Virus record (IMG/VR): IMGVR_UViG_3300017917_003859 | Coordinates: 62,001 to 126,000 of that record | From: a virus | DNA length: 64,000 nucleotides | Direction: 5' to 3' (one strand) | Part shown: positions 37,454 through 46,506 of the stretch, piece by piece | How the letters are laid out: each line of letters opens with the position of its first letter | Position numbering within the stretch: position 1 is the first letter of the stretch | Program-made: the position numbers and the translations under genes | The notes under the pieces: generated by a model | Databases searched by the model: none | Told to the model about the DNA's origin: nothing | Seen by the model: the letters and a program-made list of their open reading frames with translations, nothing else

Positions 37454-37454
<1 letters not shown>

Positions 37455-37702
37455 TGGAAATTAAAGAAAACTACATACTAATTGCCACCAGGCGTGCGCC
37501 TGGTGATAATTGGGTTTTAGTAGATGATGATAAACAAATTATTCATAAATCATTGACTGAAACATTAGAGGCTTATTTTCAAAAAACTCAAGCAAGATGT
37601 GATTTTAAACTTTCACCTTTGAAAGGTGAGTTATATATAATTACTACTGAAGAGGTAGCATCTCCTCCACCTAAGAAATTTAATTTATATGGGGATTACT
37701 AA
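37454..37702 (+). CDS. Small protein after groEL, unknown
   Basis: 82 residues, coupled to groEL by TAATG. Strand-rich start (YILIATRRAPGDNWVLVDDD), a middle helix and an ending ASPPPKKFNLYGDY. No family recognised. Confidence 0.6.
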
Positions 37703-37711
37703 TATTTATAG
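37701..37711 (+). promoter_or_regulatory. Late-type motif AATATTTATAG before a leader protein gene
   Basis: It begins at the stop codon of the preceding gene and ends 13 bases before the start at 37725. Confidence 0.4.
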
Positions 37712-37724
37712 TAAATATTAACTC

Positions 37725-38162
37725 ATGAAAAAATCTGAATTACGCCAAATCATTAAAGAAGAAATACATAAAGTATTAAATGAAATAACATATATTGGAC
37801 CTGATGGAGAATTGATGGGAGATTTTACTTTAAATCAACTCCAATTAACCCCAGAAGTAAAAAAATATATAGATAAAATAGTAGAAGATGCTAAAAATGA
37901 TGGTGAATTTGAAAATTTAATTTCATTTGGCTATTTTGATACTGAATTACCTATTCATCTTCTTCAAAAATTTAATGGGGATATTATAGAAAAATTATTA
38001 GATGTCTCTCCTGAAGATTTAGAATACTTAGAATCAGCTATAGAAGATTTAGAGGATCCTGAAGATTTAGAAGATTTAGATATTGATGATGATATTAAAG
38101 AAAAATTATATACCTCCATTAGCGATAGAGTAAAAAGTTATATAGAATCTAAAATAGAATAA
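37725..38162 (+). CDS. Leader-bearing acidic protein, candidate virion cargo
   Basis: 145 residues. It starts MKKSELRQIIKEEIHKVLNE, 17 of 20 residues equal to the leader at 32154. The remainder is unrelated: a YIGPDGELMG start, then strongly acidic helices (EDLEDPEDLEDLDIDDDIKEK). VLNE fits an L-x-E cleavage site. Very acidic bodies are also found in T4-type scaffold and internal head proteins. It has a late-type motif upstream. Function unknown. Confidence 0.75.
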   Translation: MKKSELRQIIKEEIHKVLNEITYIGPDGELMGDFTLNQLQLTPEVKKYIDKIVEDAKNDGEFENLISFGYFDTELPIHLLQKFNGDIIEKLLDVSPEDLEYLESAIEDLEDPEDLEDLDIDDDIKEKLYTSISDRVKSYIESKIE

Positions 38163-38165
38163 GTT

Positions 38166-38525
38166 ATGAAACTAGAATTAGAAAAACTTTACAAAGAATA
38201 TTGTGAAAGTGAATTAGAATCATTAAAGGGTGAAGATAAATTTATAGACATGATGTTAATGTTTGTAGAATTTAGATTATATGTAAGTGGTGGTAGTGAA
38301 TATGGTTGTACGGTAAGTATGACAACTGTAAATAATTTTTTAGATGAAATATTCTTATATGATAATATGATGGATGATTGGGGTGGGGCATATAGAGGAG
38401 AGTGTTGTTGGGAAAAGTATAGTTCTTTAAAAAGATTAGTGAATGAAAGTGAATTAAAAGAAAATATTAAAATTGAAATATTAGAAGGTTATAAGAAAGA
38501 AAATGGAATGGATGAAGAATTCTAG
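38166..38525 (+). CDS. Unknown acidic protein
   Basis: 119 residues, helical, with GGSEYGCTVSMTTVNNFLDEIF and a Cys pair in RGECCWEKY. It lies 3 bases after the leader gene and before the clamp-loader promoter. No family recognised. Confidence 0.6.
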   Translation: MKLELEKLYKEYCESELESLKGEDKFIDMMLMFVEFRLYVSGGSEYGCTVSMTTVNNFLDEIFLYDNMMDDWGGAYRGECCWEKYSSLKRLVNESELKENIKIEILEGYKKENGMDEEF

Positions 38526-38526
38526 A

Positions 38527-38558
38527 TTTGGTTTTTTAAAAAAATTTTCATATATTAA
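38527..38558 (+). promoter_or_regulatory. Early-type promoter TTTGG-N19-TATATTAA before the clamp loader
   Basis: TTTGG at 38527-38531 and TATATTAA at 38551-38558, exact spacing, 11 bases before the gene start. Confidence 0.8.
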
Positions 38559-38569
38559 AAATAAAAGTT

Positions 38570-39502
38570 ATGTCAAAAAGATTACACACTATTCTGAACG
38601 AAAAATATCGTCCTGATACTTTAGAAGGATATATTTGCAAAGATGAAATTAAAACTAAATTTGAGGAATTTATTAAACAACAAGATATTCCTCATCTTTT
38701 ATTTGCTGGTAAACCAGGTACTGGCAAGACCACAATTGCTAAAATATTAACTAAAAATATTGACTGTGATTTTATTTACATTAATGCGACTGATGAACGT
38801 TCAATAGAAGTGATGAGAGATAAAGTAGGAGCATTTGCTGCTGCTGGTTCATTTAAGCCACTTAAAATAGTAATTTTAGATGAAGCAACTCATATACTTC
38901 AAGCATCACAAGTAGTTCTATTAAACATGATAGAAACGTATAGTTTAACTACTCGTTTCATACTAACTGGTAACTACCCAGAACGACTTATACAACCGCT
39001 TAGAAGTAGATTACAAGAATTTGATTTAGTACCTCCAACTAAAAAAATAGTAGCTCAGCATATTGATGATATTTTAAATAAAGAAGGAATAGAACATACA
39101 CTTGAAGATATAGCAACTATCATTAAAAAATCATACCCTGATTTTCGTAAAATACTCAATAATTGTCAGTTAAATACTGTTAATAATAAATTGGTTTTAA
39201 CTAATTCAAATAATGATGATGATTATAAAGAAAACATTTTAAATGAACTTAAAACACCATCTACTAAATCATTTAATATTATTAGACAAATTATAGCAAA
39301 TGCTGATTTAGATAATTTTGATGATTTATATAAATTTTTATATGAAAAAATGAATGAATATTCTAAAGGTAATGAAGGTATAATAATTTGTACTTTAGAA
39401 GAATATCAATACCACTCAGTACTAGTTCTTGATAAAGAAATTAATATCATGGCTTGTATATCTAAAATATTAGAAACAATTTTAAATAAACGAATAATAT
39501 GA
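38570..39502 (+). CDS. 44: Clamp loader large subunit, AAA+ ATPase (gp44-like)
   Basis: 310 residues, near T4 gp44 (319). It opens and loads the sliding clamp using ATP. It starts with the usual ILNEKYRPDTLEGYI. Walker A is FAGKPGTGKTTIAK (about 46-59), Walker B IVILDEATHIL, sensor 1 FILTGNYPERL and the arginine-finger region PLRSRLQEF. It is followed within 400 bases by the gp62-like subunit. Confidence 0.95.
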   Translation: MSKRLHTILNEKYRPDTLEGYICKDEIKTKFEEFIKQQDIPHLLFAGKPGTGKTTIAKILTKNIDCDFIYINATDERSIEVMRDKVGAFAAAGSFKPLKIVILDEATHILQASQVVLLNMIETYSLTTRFILTGNYPERLIQPLRSRLQEFDLVPPTKKIVAQHIDDILNKEGIEHTLEDIATIIKKSYPDFRKILNNCQLNTVNNKLVLTNSNNDDDYKENILNELKTPSTKSFNIIRQIIANADLDNFDDLYKFLYEKMNEYSKGNEGIIICTLEEYQYHSVLVLDKEINIMACISKILETILNKRII

Positions 39503-39666
39503 ACAACAACAAACACTTAACAATCGAAATTATTAGAACATTAGAATCTCTTTTACATAAAGAGTATCACCCAGATAATAGTATTATTACTAATCGTTTA
39601 GGATTTACTCCTAAACAAGAAGAAGAAATTAGAAATAAAATTTTATCACTAATTAAAACCCTATAA
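39499..39666 (+). CDS. Short helical protein in the clamp-loader operon, unknown
   Basis: 55 residues (MNNNKHLTIEIIRTLESLLH...), starting with ATGA overlap on the gp44-like gene. It contains a KEYHPDNSIITNRLGFTPKQ segment. Translational coupling supports a real gene. Confidence 0.55.
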   Translation: MNNNKHLTIEIIRTLESLLHKEYHPDNSIITNRLGFTPKQEEEIRNKILSLIKTL

Positions 39667-39671
39667 TATAA

Positions 39672-39917
39672 ATGAAAGAACAAATACAAATGAAAGTAGA
39701 TATTACTCAATCTACACCAATCAAATCCACAGACGGAAATCAAATATTTCAAGAAGCAGTAATACTTCGCAAAATCAGTAAATTTATTGCTGGTACAAGT
39801 GAAGATGCTGTTGTTCCAATTCCTGTATTCATCGATACAAAAACAGGAAAAATATTAATTGAAATGTTACCTAAAGAGCTTCGAGCAGAATATGAAGAGT
39901 ACAACAAAACAGCCTAA
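39672..39917 (+). CDS. Small protein before the clamp-loader small subunit, unknown
   Basis: 81 residues; an internal ATG at 39690 is an alternative start. Beta-rich, with PVFIDTKTGKILIEMLPKELRAEYEEY at the end. It overlaps the following gp62-like gene by 26 bases. Confidence 0.6.
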   Translation: MKEQIQMKVDITQSTPIKSTDGNQIFQEAVILRKISKFIAGTSEDAVVPIPVFIDTKTGKILIEMLPKELRAEYEEYNKTA

Positions 39918-40338
39918 ACAATTTTCAGTATTTGATTTTGTAAAAGCAATTATCGATACTAAACAATCGTGGGAATCATTTACTCCTGAACAGCAAAAAC
40001 AATTTAATAAATTTATGATTAATAAAATATTATCTATGAATCGTAAATATATTGATATTGTTAATTATGTTCAAAAATTAAATATAGAAAATAATAAAAA
40101 GGTATATGATGTGTATTGTTGGATGATTCCTCAATCAAAAAATACATATTCTCAATTTATTAAATCTGCTTCTAAAAAGTCTACTTCTGATGAATTACTT
40201 AATTATATTAAAGAATATTTTGAATGTTCATTAAAGGAAGCAGAAGAATATATCAAATTAATGGAAAACGAACATGTAATTGATATACTTACTAGTAGAG
40301 GAGCAGATGAAAAAGAAATTAAAAAATTATTAAAGTAA
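39892..40338 (+). CDS. 62: Clamp loader small subunit (gp62-like)
   Basis: 148 residues from ATG 39892. The start pattern FSVFDFVKAIIDTKQSW ... FNKFMINKILSMNRKYIDIVNYVQ and the later DVYCWMIPQSKNTYSQFIK resemble the small clamp-loader subunit of marine T4-like phages. Position next to gp44, as in T4, supports it. The sequence family is weakly conserved, so the name is partly from context. Confidence 0.7.
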   Translation: MKSTTKQPKQFSVFDFVKAIIDTKQSWESFTPEQQKQFNKFMINKILSMNRKYIDIVNYVQKLNIENNKKVYDVYCWMIPQSKNTYSQFIKSASKKSTSDELLNYIKEYFECSLKEAEEYIKLMENEHVIDILTSRGADEKEIKKLLK

Positions 40339-40685
40339 TGGCTGAAAAAGAAATGTCTGTTATTGAACAGTTAGAGAAAGAATACCCTACAATCGCTCAG
40401 GGGTATAAACAAATAATAAAAGAACAATATACTTTATTTGCAAAAAAGCACCTAGACTATGGAATGTCAAACATTGCAGCTGGTACTCAATTAGCAAATG
40501 ATGAAGAAAAAGATTTCGCGTTAACTGGGCTTTGGTATAGACTTTCAGATAAAGTAAACAGATGGAAAAATCTTATTATTACTAAACAAACAAGTAAAAA
40601 CGAACCATTAACTGATACATATCAAGACATTACTAATTATGGTATTATTGCTCAATTAGTAGAGAGAGGATTATGGAAAAAATAA
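40338..40685 (+). CDS. Nucleotide modification associated domain 1 (DUF1599-like) protein
   Basis: 115 residues, one domain: FAKKHLDYGMSNIA, TGLWYRLSDKVNRWKNLI and NEPLTDTYQDITNYGIIAQLV match the Nmad1/DUF1599 family. It occurs with phage base-modification systems, fitting the deazaguanine genes at 23-28 kb. The biochemical role is not established. It starts on the stop of the clamp-loader subunit (TAATG). Confidence 0.8.
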   Translation: MAEKEMSVIEQLEKEYPTIAQGYKQIIKEQYTLFAKKHLDYGMSNIAAGTQLANDEEKDFALTGLWYRLSDKVNRWKNLIITKQTSKNEPLTDTYQDITNYGIIAQLVERGLWKK

Positions 40686-40686
40686 T

Positions 40687-41640
40687 ATGGCTAAAGATAA
40701 AATTCCATCTATAATAAAGAAAATCCAAAACCATAAACCTAAGGAAATAAACTACTCAATTCATAAAACTATTTCTTATTCTCAAATCTCAATGTATATG
40801 CAATGTCCTAAAAAATGGGCGCTGCAATATAAAGATGGCCATAAATTATTCACATCTAGTATTAATACAGTATTTGGAACTGCTATTCATGAAACTATAC
40901 AGCATTATATATCTGAATTGTATAACAAAAGTGGAGCAGAAGCAGACAGAATTGATTTAGAAGAATATTTCGAAAATAAATTTAGAGAAATATATTTAGA
41001 AGAATATAAATCAAACAAAAATACTCATTTTAGCAACTCAGAAGAGATGAGAGAATTTTTCGATGATGGGGTTGCAATATTAGATTTTATTAAGAAAAAA
41101 CGAAGTGAATATTTTGGTAAAAGAGGATGGCATTTGGTAGGTATTGAATTACCTATCATTTTATCACCAGATAAACGCTATAACAACATTTTATTCAATG
41201 GATATATTGATTTAGTGCTTTACCATGAACCAACAGAAAAATTCATTATTTACGATATTAAAACAAGTACTCGAGGGTGGGGTGATAGAGAAAAAAAAGA
41301 TGAATTGAAACAACTCCAAATATTAGTTTACAAAAATTATTTCAGTGAACAATTTGGAGTACCTAAAGAAAATATAGATGTGGAGTTTTTCATAGTAAAA
41401 CGTAAAATTTGGGAAGAGAGTGAGTTTCCTCAAAAAAGAATACAAATTTTTTCTCCGGCTAATGGTAAAACAAAAACCAATAAAGCTGTTACATTAGTAA
41501 CCCAATTTATAGAAGAAACATTTAATTTTGATGGAACCTATAAACAAACAGATTACCAAGCTAAACCGGATAAATACAATTGTACATATTGTCCTTTTAA
41601 AAATAAAAAAGAACTTTGCAATAAAGCAATTTTTTCCTAA
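40687..41640 (+). CDS. RecB/Cas4-like PD-(D/E)XK nuclease with Fe-S-type cysteines
   Basis: 317 residues. Nuclease core: GIELPI, FNGYIDLVLYH, FIIYDIKTS (D-x-K) and KQLQILVYKNYF (QxxxY). One Cys near the N-terminus (YMQCPKKWALQY) and three near the end (YNCTYCPFKNKKELCN) form the iron-sulphur staple seen in Cas4 and AddB. It may process DNA ends for recombination or packaging. It ends the replication region. Confidence 0.85.
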   Translation: MAKDKIPSIIKKIQNHKPKEINYSIHKTISYSQISMYMQCPKKWALQYKDGHKLFTSSINTVFGTAIHETIQHYISELYNKSGAEADRIDLEEYFENKFREIYLEEYKSNKNTHFSNSEEMREFFDDGVAILDFIKKKRSEYFGKRGWHLVGIELPIILSPDKRYNNILFNGYIDLVLYHEPTEKFIIYDIKTSTRGWGDREKKDELKQLQILVYKNYFSEQFGVPKENIDVEFFIVKRKIWEESEFPQKRIQIFSPANGKTKTNKAVTLVTQFIEETFNFDGTYKQTDYQAKPDKYNCTYCPFKNKKELCNKAIFS

Positions 41641-41671
41641 TTTTCTATATATTTATATATAAACATACGTT

Positions 41672-41860
41672 ATGGAAAACAATACAACATTAACCTCAGT
41701 AAAAGTAGATAAGGATCTATTTGAAACATTCAAAATAGAATGTGTAAAACGAAAATTTTCATTAAATAAACTTGTGAATCGAGCAATAGATTTATATCTT
41801 AATGATGAAAATTTTAGAAAACAAGTTGGTAATCACACTAACATAAAAATCCAAGATTAA
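41672..41860 (+). CDS. Ribbon-helix-helix (Arc/MetJ-type) small regulator
   Basis: 62 residues. SVKVDKDLFETFKIECVKRKFSLNKLVNRAIDLYL matches the strand-helix-helix pattern of RHH DNA-binding proteins. The region upstream contains TATATTTA at 41648 without a clear upstream box. It lies directly before the sugar cassette, so it may regulate that operon. Confidence 0.75.
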   Translation: MENNTTLTSVKVDKDLFETFKIECVKRKFSLNKLVNRAIDLYLNDENFRKQVGNHTNIKIQD

Positions 41861-41889
41861 TTATTAACAACAAAACAACAATTAGTTTT

Positions 41890-43341
41890 ATGAATTCAAG
41901 TTTTGCTTACTTACCTCCCAAAGAGAGGAAAAAAATCCTTCTAATATGTGATGACCTCAGAGCATATTCAGGAGTAGCAACAGTAGCTAAAGAAATTGTA
42001 TTAGGAACAGCTCAACATTTCAATTGGGTAAATATTGCAGGAGCAATGAATCATCCTGATAAAGGGAAAAAATTTGATTTATCCCAAGATATTAACAATC
42101 ATACAAATATTACAGATTCTTCTGTGGTAATTTATCCTGTAGATGGTTATGGAGATACAATGTTTATTAGACAAATGATTCAATTAGAAAAACCAGATGC
42201 TGTATTTTTAATTACTGATCCTAGGTATTTTACTTGGTTATTTAATATTGAAAACGAAATTCGCAAACAAATTCCTATTATTTATTTAAATATTTGGGAT
42301 AGTCCATATCCATATCCTTTATGGAATAAAGTATTTTATGAATCATGTGATGCTTTATTGGCGATTTCTAAACAAACCAAAAATATCAATGAAGTTGTTT
42401 TAAATGAAAAAGCTAAATCAAAAATAATAAAATATGTTCCTCATGGATTAAATGATAAAACATTTTTCCCTATTGATCCTTCTTATGAAAAATATACTGA
42501 GTTTAAGAAATTTAAGTCAGATTTATTTAAAGGTAAAGAATATGATTTTGTGTTGTTTTTTAATTCTAGAAACATTCGTAGAAAACAAATTCCAGATACT
42601 TTACTAGCATTTAGAATGTTCTTAGATACATTACCTAAAGAACAAGCAGATAAATGTTGCATTTTATTACATACAGATTTAGTTAGTGAACATGGAACTG
42701 ATTTACCTGCAGTAACTAATTATTTATTTGATAAATATAGAAACAATATAATTTACCATACTCAAGGATTAGCTCCAGAACAAATGAATTGGCTATATAA
42801 TTGTTCAGATGGACAAATACTAATTACAGACAATGAAGGATGGGGATTAAGTTTAACTGAAGCCTTATTAGCTGGGAAGCCAATTATAGCAAATGTTCAA
42901 GGAGGAATGCAAGATCAGATGCGATTTGAAAATGAAAAAGGTGAATGGATTAATTTTAATTTAGATTTTCCTTCAAACCATAGAGGTACCTATAAAAAAC
43001 ATGGTAGTTGGGCTTTTCCAGTTTATCCAGCAAGTATTTCAATTCAAGGCTCTCCTCAAACCCCATACATAAGTGCTGATAGAGTTAAACCAGAAGAAGC
43101 TGCAGAACAAATATCTGCATTATATAATATTCCTAAAGATATTAGAAAACAAATAGGATTAGAGGGAAGAAAATGGGCTACAAGTGATGAAGCAGGTTTT
43201 ACAACTCAACATCAAGCAAAAAGAATAATTGAAGCTTTAGATGAATTGTTTGAAACTTGGGAACCTAGAGAAATTTATGAACTTATAAATGCAACAGAGT
43301 ATACTCCTGATGTAACTCGTGATCACAAATTAATTTATTAA
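41890..43341 (+). CDS. Glycosyltransferase, GT4/GT-B type
   Basis: 483 residues. The N-terminal Rossmann half begins KKILLICDDLRAYSGVATVAKEI. The C-terminal half has FFNSRNIRRKQIPDTLLAF and the nucleotide-sugar motif DNEGWGLSLTEALLAGKPI (E-x7-E). It is the first gene of a long accessory sugar cassette. Acceptor unknown; virion protein, phage DNA or host surface are options. Confidence 0.88.
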   Translation: MNSSFAYLPPKERKKILLICDDLRAYSGVATVAKEIVLGTAQHFNWVNIAGAMNHPDKGKKFDLSQDINNHTNITDSSVVIYPVDGYGDTMFIRQMIQLEKPDAVFLITDPRYFTWLFNIENEIRKQIPIIYLNIWDSPYPYPLWNKVFYESCDALLAISKQTKNINEVVLNEKAKSKIIKYVPHGLNDKTFFPIDPSYEKYTEFKKFKSDLFKGKEYDFVLFFNSRNIRRKQIPDTLLAFRMFLDTLPKEQADKCCILLHTDLVSEHGTDLPAVTNYLFDKYRNNIIYHTQGLAPEQMNWLYNCSDGQILITDNEGWGLSLTEALLAGKPIIANVQGGMQDQMRFENEKGEWINFNLDFPSNHRGTYKKHGSWAFPVYPASISIQGSPQTPYISADRVKPEEAAEQISALYNIPKDIRKQIGLEGRKWATSDEAGFTTQHQAKRIIEALDELFETWEPREIYELINATEYTPDVTRDHKLIY

Positions 43342-43352
43342 AAATAAAATCT

Positions 43353-44669
43353 ATGAATAAACCGTTATTTGTAATTAGTTGTGCCATCGACACATATAGT
43401 GGCTATGGGGCACGTTCTCGTGATATAGTAAAATCCATTATTGAATTAAAAAAAGATGAATGGGATATTAAAATAATGCCTCAACGTTGGGGTGACTGTA
43501 GTTGGGGTTTTATACAAGATAATCCTGAATGGGAATTCTTAACACAATATTTCCTTAATACTCCACAGTTAAATCAACAACCAGATATTTGGGCTCAAAT
43601 TACAGTGCCTAATGAATTTCAACCTATTGGAAAATACAATATAGGAATTACTGCGGGAATTGAAACCACAATTTGTGCCCCAGAATGGATTGAAGGAGTA
43701 AACCGAATGAATATTACTTGGGTTTCATCAAACCATTCCAAAAAAGTATTTGAAGATACTAAATATAATAAACAAGATCCTCAAGGTAGAAATGTAGGAG
43801 TAGTACAATTAGAAAAACCAATTGAGGTAGTATTTGAGGGAGCAGATCTAAATAAATATAAATTATTAAGTGATGTTAAGTCAAGTGAAATTGATTTATC
43901 ATCTATTAAAGAATCATTTTGTTATTTATTTGTAGGCCACTGGATTAATTTAAATTCTCCATTAGGTGAAGATAGAAAAAATGTAGGTTTATTAATTAAA
44001 GCATTCTTTGAAACATTTAAAAATAAACAAAATAAACCAGCATTAATTTTAAAAACATCAAGTGCTGTTAATTCATACATGGATAGGGATGCTATATTAA
44101 AAAACATACATGCTATTAAACAAACAGTAAACAGTACAAATTTACCTAATATTTATTTATTACATGGTGATTTTACTGATGCTGAAATGAATGAGCTTTA
44201 TAATAATATTAAAGTAAAAGCTATGGTTTCATTAACTAAAGGAGAAGGTTTTGGTCGTCCATTACTTGAATTTAGTTTAGTTAAAAAACCTATTGTTACT
44301 ACAAATTGGAGTGGACATATAGATTTCTTAAATAAAGCAAATGTTACTTTATTAGGTGGAGAATTAAAACCTGTGCACCCAGCAGTATCAAATCAATTTT
44401 TACTTAAAGAAAGTTCTTGGTTTAATGTAAATCCTGTAGAGGTTGGAGAAGCATTAATGGATGTTTATAAAAACTATGACAAATATCTACCAGGTGCTCG
44501 TAAACAAGGAGAACAAAATAAAGAGAAATTTAGTTTTGATGCGATGAAGCAAGTTGTAAAAGAACAATTAGCTAAAGTACCTGAGTTTCCAAAACAAATT
44601 CAATTAAAATTGCCCTCTCTTCGTAAAATTGAATTACCAAAACTTACTAAAATAGAAAACAATGATTAA
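43353..44669 (+). CDS. Glycosyltransferase, GT4/GT-B type
   Basis: 438 residues. Starts FVISCAIDTYSGYGARSRDIVKSI. The donor-site motif is TKGEGFGRPLLEFSLVKKPIV. The C-terminal 30 residues are a Pro/Leu/Lys repeat (LKLPSLRKIELPKLTK) that may act as a tether. Related in plan to the preceding gene. Its end overlaps the leader of the 2H gene by 8 bases. Confidence 0.87.
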   Translation: MNKPLFVISCAIDTYSGYGARSRDIVKSIIELKKDEWDIKIMPQRWGDCSWGFIQDNPEWEFLTQYFLNTPQLNQQPDIWAQITVPNEFQPIGKYNIGITAGIETTICAPEWIEGVNRMNITWVSSNHSKKVFEDTKYNKQDPQGRNVGVVQLEKPIEVVFEGADLNKYKLLSDVKSSEIDLSSIKESFCYLFVGHWINLNSPLGEDRKNVGLLIKAFFETFKNKQNKPALILKTSSAVNSYMDRDAILKNIHAIKQTVNSTNLPNIYLLHGDFTDAEMNELYNNIKVKAMVSLTKGEGFGRPLLEFSLVKKPIVTTNWSGHIDFLNKANVTLLGGELKPVHPAVSNQFLLKESSWFNVNPVEVGEALMDVYKNYDKYLPGARKQGEQNKEKFSFDAMKQVVKEQLAKVPEFPKQIQLKLPSLRKIELPKLTKIENND

Positions 44670-45210
44670 GCTAGTAGATTTACTTAAAGAAAATAGTGAT
44701 AGTAAATACAAGTATGGATGTGTAATGTTATATTTTGATTTTCCCGAAATTAATAAAATACATGATGCTATCAACCCAAATGATATATATGAAGAAGATG
44801 GAGATAAAACTTTTGGATTAGAAGATGAACCCCATACAACTTTACTGTATGGTCTTCACCCTGAAGTTAGTTTAGATGAAGTTAAAAAAATATTAAATTC
44901 ATACACTTATTATCCTTGTACTATCAAGAATGCTTCATTATTTAAAAATGAAAAATATGATGTATTAAAATTTGATGTTGAAGGAAAAAATTTACATGAA
45001 ACTAATAATGATTTAAAACGATATCCATTTACAAGTGATTACCCTGATTATCACCCCCACCTTACAATTGGATATATTAAACCTGGATTTGGAAAAAAGT
45101 ATACTAAAATGTTAAAAGAGATAGAATTCAAATTAATCCCCCAGTATGTAGTATATTCTCACCCAGATGGAACTAAAGATAAAATTAAAATAAAAGTAGA
45201 AAATTTGTAA
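44662..45210 (+). CDS. Leader-bearing 2H phosphoesterase, candidate packaged anti-CBASS or RNA-processing enzyme
   Basis: 182 residues. It opens MIKLVDLLKE, matching MIKLIDLLNE of the unrelated protein at 20056. The body has the two HxT motifs of the 2H superfamily: EPHTTLLYGLH (about 54-64) and YHPHLTIGYIK (about 131-141), with the right spacing. Relatives include LigT/CPDases and T4 Acb1, which cuts cyclic nucleotide signals of CBASS. LLKE fits an L-x-E protease site. I infer delivery in the capsid so that it acts at once after entry. Substrate unknown. Confidence 0.75.
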   Translation: MIKLVDLLKENSDSKYKYGCVMLYFDFPEINKIHDAINPNDIYEEDGDKTFGLEDEPHTTLLYGLHPEVSLDEVKKILNSYTYYPCTIKNASLFKNEKYDVLKFDVEGKNLHETNNDLKRYPFTSDYPDYHPHLTIGYIKPGFGKKYTKMLKEIEFKLIPQYVVYSHPDGTKDKIKIKVENL

Positions 45211-45238
45211 TCTCTTTTGTGATCTTTATCTTTTATTT

Positions 45239-45250
45239 AATATTTATAAC
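45239..45250 (+). promoter_or_regulatory. Late-type motif AATATTTATAAC
   Basis: It sits in the gap after the 2H gene, only 2 bases before the small ORF at 45253. If it is a -10 box the transcript would start inside that ORF, so it may serve the endonuclease instead. Confidence 0.3.
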
Positions 45251-45252
45251 CG

Positions 45253-45402
45253 ATGGGAAGAATTAAAAAATACCAAACACCTGAAGAAAAACAAAAAGCT
45301 AGGGCAAATGCTTCCAAAAAATATTACTGGAAAAATAAAGAACAAGAAGATGAAAAAGCAAGACAACGATATAAAAATAACAAAAATATATCTCGTGACT
45401 AA
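45253..45402 (+). CDS. Short basic protein overlapping an endonuclease gene
   Basis: 49 residues (MGRIKKYQTPEEKQKARANA...KNISRD), highly charged. The EEK...ASKKYYWKNKE pattern is like the N-terminal basic strip of small phage HNH/GIY proteins. It overlaps the endonuclease gene in another frame, so one of the two may use a later start. It may be a remnant of a mobile gene. Confidence 0.4.
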   Translation: MGRIKKYQTPEEKQKARANASKKYYWKNKEQEDEKARQRYKNNKNISRD

Positions 45403-46006
45403 CTGCTATGGAGATCCCAATAAAATTTATATAGGTAAAACAAAAGGATCAAGAAAAGCAGCTCATAAAAGAAAATTTGGAAAACAAATTGAATATACTT
45501 ATATTGATGAAGTTTTAAGCTTAAATAAAATACATTGGAAACCATTAGAAACATTTTGGATCCAACAATTCAAACAGTGGGATTTTAAAATATTAAATGA
45601 AAATGAAGGTGGTGGAGGACCAGAATTTATATCTGAAGAAGTTAAAAGAAAAATTAGTATAAATAACACAGGAAAACCCAAATCAAAAGAACACTGTAAT
45701 AAAATAAGTCAATCTAAAAAAGGATGTAAAGTATGGAGTAAAGGTAAAAAATTTTCAAAAGAACATTGTGAAAAAATAAGCAAAAATTCAGCAGGAAAAT
45801 CAAAACCTTCATCTTCTTATTTAAATAATCAACATAGTGCTAAATCTATTTTTCAATATGATTTAAATTTAAATTTTATTAAAGAATGGTCTAGTATTAA
45901 AAAAGCAGCTTTAGAACTAAATATAACTCCTGAAGCAATTGGGAATTGTTTAAGAAAAGGAACAAATTCATCATCAGGAGGATTTAAATGGAAATATAAA
46001 AACTAA
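45350..46006 (+). CDS. GIY-YIG homing endonuclease, free-standing
   Basis: 218 residues from ATG 45350; an earlier in-frame ATG at 45308 would add 14 residues. KIYLVTNCYGDPNKIYIGKT, WKPLETFWIQQFKQWDFKILNENEGGGGP and the end SGGFKWKYKN parallel the enzyme at 29625. Two NUMOD-like repeats (SKEHCNKISQSKKG, SKEHCEKISKNSAG) bind DNA. It lies next to the leader-bearing 2H gene, and so could have mobilised it. Confidence 0.82.
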   Translation: MKKQDNDIKITKIYLVTNCYGDPNKIYIGKTKGSRKAAHKRKFGKQIEYTYIDEVLSLNKIHWKPLETFWIQQFKQWDFKILNENEGGGGPEFISEEVKRKISINNTGKPKSKEHCNKISQSKKGCKVWSKGKKFSKEHCEKISKNSAGKSKPSSSYLNNQHSAKSIFQYDLNLNFIKEWSSIKKAALELNITPEAIGNCLRKGTNSSSGGFKWKYKN

Positions 46007-46011
46007 ATAAA

Positions 46012-46470
46012 ATGAATGATAATCTAATTATTTGCAACCACTGTAGTGGAGATTGTTGCTATGTAACAGAAAACTCCCCAGAAATAAAAACATACAGTTG
46101 TTTCTCCTGCGGATTTACAACAAACACCTTAATGAAAGAAGGAGAACAATTTTATATAGAACAAACAGAAATTCTACCTGAACTTTATAAAGATGTAATG
46201 TATAAAGATAAAGATGGTTTGATTTGGATGCCTACAACTATTAATGTTCCTGATAAAGGTATGGTATTTTACAATGGTACTAAAAAAGAAAATGCTAAAT
46301 GGGCAGCTGTAAAAGCAGTAGAGGTATTAGAAGAAGAAAAAGAAAAATACCCAATCAAAAACAAACCTGGAGAATACTATAAATTTAGAATGGATATGAG
46401 TACTATGAAACCATTTGAAATGAAAGAATTCATGGATGCTCTTTCATATATTGAAATTCTACCAGAATAA
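46012..46470 (+). CDS. Zinc-ribbon protein, unknown
   Basis: 152 residues. Two Cys pairs near the N-terminus (CNHCSGDCC and YSCFSCGF) form a zinc ribbon. The rest is mixed alpha/beta with WAAVKAVEVLEEEKEKYPIK. Of a type often seen in large phages; no role assigned. Confidence 0.65.
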   Translation: MNDNLIICNHCSGDCCYVTENSPEIKTYSCFSCGFTTNTLMKEGEQFYIEQTEILPELYKDVMYKDKDGLIWMPTTINVPDKGMVFYNGTKKENAKWAAVKAVEVLEEEKEKYPIKNKPGEYYKFRMDMSTMKPFEMKEFMDALSYIEILPE

Positions 46471-46502
46471 TTTGGCTTACAAAATATAAATTCATACATT
46501 TA
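46471..46502 (+). promoter_or_regulatory. Early-type promoter TTTGG-N19-TACATTTA
   Basis: TTTGG at 46471-46475 directly after the stop codon, TACATTTA at 46495-46502, only 4 bases before the ATG at 46507, implying a leaderless or very short-leader transcript. Confidence 0.7.
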
Positions 46503-46506
46503 AAGT

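Noticed and set aside
46471-46502. TTTGG and TATATTTA boxes as chance AT-rich words
   Set aside because: The fixed spacing near 19 and location only before starts at many sites argue against chance, so the motif was kept as a finding.
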